From Gammaproteobacteria bacterium (GTDB lineage: Bacteria; Pseudomonadota; Gammaproteobacteria; Steroidobacterales; GCA-2729495), in the NCBI GenBank assembly GCA_023383735.1, contig JAHDYN010000055.1, forward strand, positions 1 to 8,828: a stretch of DNA of 8,828 nucleotides, in the 5' to 3' direction. Within the stretch, counting starts at the first letter, position 1, and each line of letters starts with the position of its first letter. The position numbers and the translations under genes are program-made. Under the pieces are notes generated by a model that worked only from the letters and a program-made list of their open reading frames with translations, ran no database searches and was not told the DNA's origin. Below, one piece after another: positions 6,165-8,828 of this stretch.

Positions 6165-6407
6165 GATGCCGCTCTCCAGGATCGGACAGGGAAGCAAATG
6201 TCGGGAGCAATCTATCCCGGCTTTGCATTGCCGCATAGCTGCTTATGTTCAGTTGCGAAAATATTATTTGCCCTGGGCCCATCCGGCCATCCAGCCAAAG
6301 GCGGGCTGTTGCCACGCTGTCCCGGCAATCCTATGCTGGCGGGGAACAGCTCTGTCTCCAGGCGATCCGGTGGCGTGAAGCGCAGAGGCAGAGTTCGGCA
6401 GAAGAAC
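6165..6407. promoter_or_regulatory. Divergent intergenic region between two VPLPA-CTERM genes
   Basis: This 243-bp region must hold the start signals for both divergent genes. An AT-rich island at 6257-6269 (cgaaaatattatt) contrasts with the GC-rich surroundings and is the best place for promoter melting in either direction; TATTAT (plus) and TAATAT (minus) both lie in it. I find no well-spaced consensus -35 box for either direction. On the plus strand, a weak AGAAG at about 6400-6404 is the only ribosome-binding candidate for the ATG at 6408. A potential leader hairpin at 6303-6352 is listed separately. Confidence 0.35.
6303..6352 (+). ncRNA. Possible structured leader hairpin before the second VPLPA-CTERM gene
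   Basis: GCTGTT at 6305-6310 pairs perfectly with AACAGC at 6345-6350. Directly inside, GCCA at 6311-6314 pairs with TGGC at 6337-6340, leaving GGGG (6341-6344) as a one-sided bulge. One more inner step (GC at 6316-6317 with GC at 6335-6336) and one outer G-C (6303-6352) extend it. The result is a bulged stem of roughly ten to fourteen pairs about 55 bases before the start codon. It matches no riboswitch I know and could be chance in GC-rich DNA. Confidence 0.25.
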
Positions 6408-7418
6408 ATGAACAATATCGCCTCGTCAGCTTCGCAGCGCCTGCACGCGGTGCTTTTCGCCGCTCTCGTCCTCTTTCTCGCCGCTGTACCCGTCGACAGC
6501 AATGCAGCAGCAATCTATTCCGCCGTTGAAGCCGGTGCCAGCGAGCGCAACAGCGACAGCAGCGAAATCAACAGCGACTCCGGAGACGACTCGAGCACCA
6601 ACGTCGGGGCAACCGTGGTGGCAACAGCGACGGCCTGCCCCCCGGGCCAAGGCTGCAGCTACAGCAGCCTGCCGGTGCCGACCTGGTACGGGTCTTTTCC
6701 GGTAGGTGCCGCCGCGCGGGCCCGGACCACTTACGGCAGCAATCAGGCCCAGGCCTTTGCCACGGGCAACGACGAGCTCAGCGGGACCGGCGCATACGCC
6801 CAGAGCCTGTGGTTTGACGAGGTGAGCTTCTTCAGGGGCCTGCCTGGCGGCACCACGACGGTCCGCCTGACCTTCAGCCTCGACGGCGAGTGGGACAACT
6901 ACGGTTCCTTCATGTTCAACGCCGGCCTCTACGATCCGCTGCAGAGCTTCTACAACGCCGACGCTGGCGGCACCCACTACCTCTCTATGGCGAACGTGCT
7001 GGTGAGCAACGGCGGAGAGCTCGGCCAGCAGATCGCCGGCGGCAACTGGTTCAACGTCCCGTGGGATACGCCGGCAGCGCTTGTTCCGGGCGCCGGTGAT
7101 GCCGACGGCAGCTTCGACCTGGTCTTCGACCTCTTCGCCACGGTGAACGTCGGCCAGAGCTACGTGCTCTACGGGGAGTTGCAGGTCCTCGGCAACGATT
7201 ATCAGTCTGCGAGTGTCGATGCCTTCAACACCGGCAGGCTCTCGGCGGTGCTTCTCGAGGAAGGCGTGTCGATGACCTCGGCAGCCGGCGCACTGGATAA
7301 CTACAACGTGTCAGCCGTGCCCTTGCCGGGTGCCGGCTGGCTGCTCGGCACCGGGATTGCCTTCATTCTGGGTCGCCGGACGATGAGCTCGAGTTCCCGC
7401 CGGTTCAAGGACGACTGA
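6408..7418 (+). CDS. Secreted VPLPA-CTERM-like sorting domain protein
   Basis: This encodes a 336-residue exported protein. A signal peptide spans about residues 1-33 (polar and basic start, hydrophobic core LFAALVLFLAAVPV, likely cut near SNA/AAI). A Ser/Asp/Asn-rich low-complexity stretch follows at 45-65, then a cysteine pair CPPGQGC at 77-83. The body has beta-sandwich character: SLWFDEV at 133-139, LTFSLDG at 154-160, FDLVFDLFATV at 236-246 and VGQSYVLYGEL at 248-258. The sorting signal is VPLPG at 304-308 plus a hydrophobic segment at 309-322 and RR at 323-324. Unusually, twelve more residues (TMSSSSRRFKDD) follow, ending acidic. Similar spacing of the WFD and LDG motifs suggests distant paralogy with the divergent gene. 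The start at 6408 is fixed mainly by the signal peptide. Exosortase-dependent surface sorting is inferred. Confidence 0.8.
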   Translation: MNNIASSASQRLHAVLFAALVLFLAAVPVDSNAAAIYSAVEAGASERNSDSSEINSDSGDDSSTNVGATVVATATACPPGQGCSYSSLPVPTWYGSFPVGAAARARTTYGSNQAQAFATGNDELSGTGAYAQSLWFDEVSFFRGLPGGTTTVRLTFSLDGEWDNYGSFMFNAGLYDPLQSFYNADAGGTHYLSMANVLVSNGGELGQQIAGGNWFNVPWDTPAALVPGAGDADGSFDLVFDLFATVNVGQSYVLYGELQVLGNDYQSASVDAFNTGRLSAVLLEEGVSMTSAAGALDNYNVSAVPLPGAGWLLGTGIAFILGRRTMSSSSRRFKDD

Positions 7419-7434
7419 CCTGACCTGACCTGCC
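7415..7434 (+). repeat. Short CTGAC tandem repeat at a stop codon
   Basis: CTGAC occurs three times in tandem at 7415-7429, followed by a degenerate CTGCC. The first unit contains the stop codon of the second VPLPA-CTERM gene. Because the unit is five bases long, the three TGA triplets (7416, 7421, 7426) fall in all three plus-strand frames, so read-through or slippage would stop at once. Confidence 0.7.
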
Positions 7435-7446
7435 CGGGCCGGACGG

Positions 7447-7469
7447 GATGCGGGTTGCAAACCCGCATC
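7447..7469 (+). terminator. Perfect 10-bp stem hairpin, probable terminator of the VPLPA-CTERM gene
   Basis: GATGCGGGTT at 7447-7456 and AACCCGCATC at 7460-7469 are perfect reverse complements with a GCA loop. It lies 29 bp after the stop codon of the second VPLPA-CTERM gene and 42 bp before the next start codon. No T-run follows, so it is not a classic intrinsic terminator; it could pause polymerase, protect the upstream mRNA 3' end or sit in the leader of the next gene. Confidence 0.45.
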
Positions 7470-7511
7470 GCCGGCAGGGCCGTTGGCCGCCGTTCTGACC
7501 AGACAAGCGCG

Positions 7512-8519
7512 ATGAGAATCCACGTCATACTGGACCCCGATCTCTCGCCGCAGCGAGTCACCGAGCTGGGCCTGCTCGCCGAGGCTTGCGGGCTCGACGC
7601 GGTGTGGAGTTCCAATTACCCGAACTCGCGGGATCCATTCATCAACCTGTGTCCGCTGGCGCTGGCCTCAAGCAGGATTCGTCTCGGTCCGCTGGTCATC
7701 ACGCCCTACGAACTGCATCCCTACAAGATTGCCAAGGCACTGGCCAGCCTGAATGAACTGTGCCGCGGCCGTGCCAACATCCTCATCGGTGGACCGACCG
7801 GGGTGAATGCCTTCATGGGCATGGATACCTCGCGGATGGTCGGCCGGGTGCGTGAATGCATGGAGATCCTCAAGGGCATCAGTCCCGACGCTCCGCTCAA
7901 CTACCAGGGAAAGATTTTCCAGACCTGGGGCTACCAGCCCCGCTGGGCCACCGATGAGCCGCCGCAGATCTATGTCGGTGCCAACAAGGTGCAGATGCTG
8001 CGGATGGCCACCGGTATCGCTGACAAGATCATGCTGGGCGACACGACGGCCGGGCGCCTGGCGAGCAGCATGCAGCTGATCAGGGACAATCTCCGTGCGC
8101 ATGGCCGATCCCGCGAGGATGTGCGCATCAGCGCGCTCGTTGCCTGGCACGTCAAGGCAGACCGGGCGGCGTCCTTCAGCGAGGCACGGTCCCAGCTCGC
8201 GCTGCGCGGCATGCTGGACACCTGGTACCTGGAGTCCTTTCTCACGGCTGAAGAATGCCGTGTCGTGGAGGCGAACCGGAACAGCTTCTTCAAGGCCTAC
8301 AAGCAGCAATCAGACCGCGTGGAAAATGTCCCGGATTCGATTCTCGACAAGCTGGTGGCCAATCTGACGATGTCCGGCGACCACGCCGATCTCGACAGGC
8401 ACATCGAAACCCTGCGACGCTATGGTGATCTGGGACTTGATGAAGTTGCGTTCAAGCTGCATCAGCATCCTGAGGCGGCGATAAGGACAATCGGCTCACT
8501 GGCCGCGGCCATATCGTGA
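7512..8519 (+). CDS. Luciferase-like monooxygenase / F420-dependent-type oxidoreductase
   Basis: This encodes a 335-residue cytoplasmic enzyme of the bacterial luciferase-like superfamily, a TIM-barrel fold that uses reduced FMN or cofactor F420. Visible landmarks are MRIHVILDPD at the N-terminus (first beta strand), the substrate-pocket stretch VWSSNYPNSRDP at 31-42, RIRLGPLVITPYELHPY at 55-71, and the strand ANILIGGPTG at 88-97. PPQIYVGANK at 150-159 is a typical cofactor-region strand, followed by ADKIMLGD at 170-177. The length matches members related to methylene-tetrahydromethanopterin reductase. The start at 7512 gives the usual N-terminal strand; the ribosome-binding site is weak (GACAAG, like the deacetylase gene). 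A flavodoxin-fold gene begins 39 bp downstream, so the two may form a flavin-linked pair. The substrate and cofactor cannot be decided from this sequence. Confidence 0.85.
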   Translation: MRIHVILDPDLSPQRVTELGLLAEACGLDAVWSSNYPNSRDPFINLCPLALASSRIRLGPLVITPYELHPYKIAKALASLNELCRGRANILIGGPTGVNAFMGMDTSRMVGRVRECMEILKGISPDAPLNYQGKIFQTWGYQPRWATDEPPQIYVGANKVQMLRMATGIADKIMLGDTTAGRLASSMQLIRDNLRAHGRSREDVRISALVAWHVKADRAASFSEARSQLALRGMLDTWYLESFLTAEECRVVEANRNSFFKAYKQQSDRVENVPDSILDKLVANLTMSGDHADLDRHIETLRRYGDLGLDEVAFKLHQHPEAAIRTIGSLAAAIS

Positions 8520-8558
8520 ATATTCAATCAGCGGGTCAATGACGGGCGGAAATCGACG

Positions 8559-8828
8559 ATGAAAGTCTTGGCGATAATCGGGACACCCACCAGGGAAAAA
8601 GGCTACACGACTCGCAGCGTCGAAGTGCTGGAGCAGAGCCTCAGGCGCAAGAGTGACGTCCAGTTCGAGTATCTGTACCTGGAAGACCGGAACCTGTCGC
8701 GTTGTCAGGGGCACCTGAGCTGCGTGAAGTTCGGCGAACGACAGTGCCCTTTTCATGACGAGATCGCGCCGATCAAGGCGGCCATCGAGGCGGCAGACGT
8801 GGTCATCTTCGCCTCGCCTGTGCACTGC
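8559..8828 (+). CDS. Flavodoxin-fold NAD(P)H/FMN oxidoreductase, N-terminal part (runs off right edge)
   Basis: The first 90 residues of a flavodoxin-like reductase are visible. Residues 1-8 form the first beta strand (MKVLAIIG), followed by the phosphate-binding loop TPTREKGYT at 9-17. A central segment with spaced cysteines, CQGHLSC at 49-55 and QCPFHDE at 62-68, resembles the cysteine-rich insertion of NADPH-dependent FMN reductases and iron-sulfur flavoproteins, although His replaces the usual second Cys of CxGCxxC. The strand ADVVIFASPVHC at 79-90 is the standard 'SPVY' cofactor region, with His in place of Tyr. The start is supported by GGCGGA at 8545-8550, 8 bases upstream. It lies 39 bp after the luciferase-like gene, so it may supply reduced flavin to it. 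The C-terminus is outside the window. Confidence 0.8.
   Translation, partial: MKVLAIIGTPTREKGYTTRSVEVLEQSLRRKSDVQFEYLYLEDRNLSRCQGHLSCVKFGERQCPFHDEIAPIKAAIEAADVVIFASPVHC

Noticed and set aside
6304..6317. GG-N10-GC pattern suggesting a sigma54 promoter for the VPLPA-CTERM gene
   Set aside because: Only the invariant GG and GC match; the flanking bases (TGGCAC and TTGCW) do not, and such matches are expected by chance at this GC content.
6270..6407. Possible c-di-GMP (GEMM) riboswitch in the VPLPA-CTERM leader
   Set aside because: The conserved core and tetraloop-receptor segments were not found; only a generic hairpin is present.
6156..6407. In-frame upstream extension of the second VPLPA-CTERM protein
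   Set aside because: It would bury the signal peptide 84 residues inside the protein and overlap the divergent gene's leader.
7455..7511. Upstream start for the luciferase-like protein at ATG 7455
   Set aside because: It lies inside the hairpin at 7447-7469 and adds a basic lead not expected before the first beta strand.

Overview
The window is about 8.8 kb of high-GC bacterial chromosome. The gene set points to a gammaproteobacterium: a hexameric-type ArgR repressor, sigma70-like promoter spacing, VPLPA-CTERM secreted proteins, a Tll0287-like heme protein and DUF4126. I cannot name the genus. Coding density is high. I see no rRNA, tRNA, CRISPR array, insertion sequence or phage gene, and no gene-free stretch over 300 bases.

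Layout. (1) Positions 1-862, minus strand: the head of an arginine biosynthesis operon, argR followed after 21 bp by the start of argG, which runs off the left edge. A good promoter and two copies of an 8-bp palindrome 20 bp apart lie just upstream of argR and look like an autoregulatory operator. (2) Positions 940-2865, plus strand: three closely spaced genes. They encode a DUF4126 membrane protein, a secreted Tll0287-like (DUF3365) protein with one CxxCH heme motif, and a cytoplasmic FmdE-like protein. (3) Positions 3071-5146, plus strand: a directly abutting pair, a NodB-type polysaccharide deacetylase and a CelD/BcsL-type acyltransferase of the FemAB/GNAT fold. Both are typical accessory genes of surface-polysaccharide loci. 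(4) Positions 5151-7418: two divergent, similar-sized secreted proteins (337 and 336 aa). Each has an N-terminal signal peptide and a C-terminal VPLPA-type exosortase sorting signal. They are separated by a 243-bp intergenic region with a possible structured leader. (5) Positions 7512-8828, plus strand: a luciferase-like monooxygenase/F420-dependent-type oxidoreductase followed by the first 90 codons of a flavodoxin-fold NAD(P)H/FMN oxidoreductase.

How the parts may work together: argR and argG form the arginine unit. The deacetylase/acyltransferase pair together with the VPLPA-CTERM proteins suggests an extracellular matrix or envelope theme, with proteins sorted by an exosortase encoded elsewhere. 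The last two genes look like a flavin-linked redox pair. The most interesting points are the divergent VPLPA-CTERM pair and its leader, the argR operator, and an ArgG start that resembles the Bacteroidetes-type lineage and so hints at an acetylated-ornithine arginine route. All family calls come from motif recognition by eye; no database search was run.
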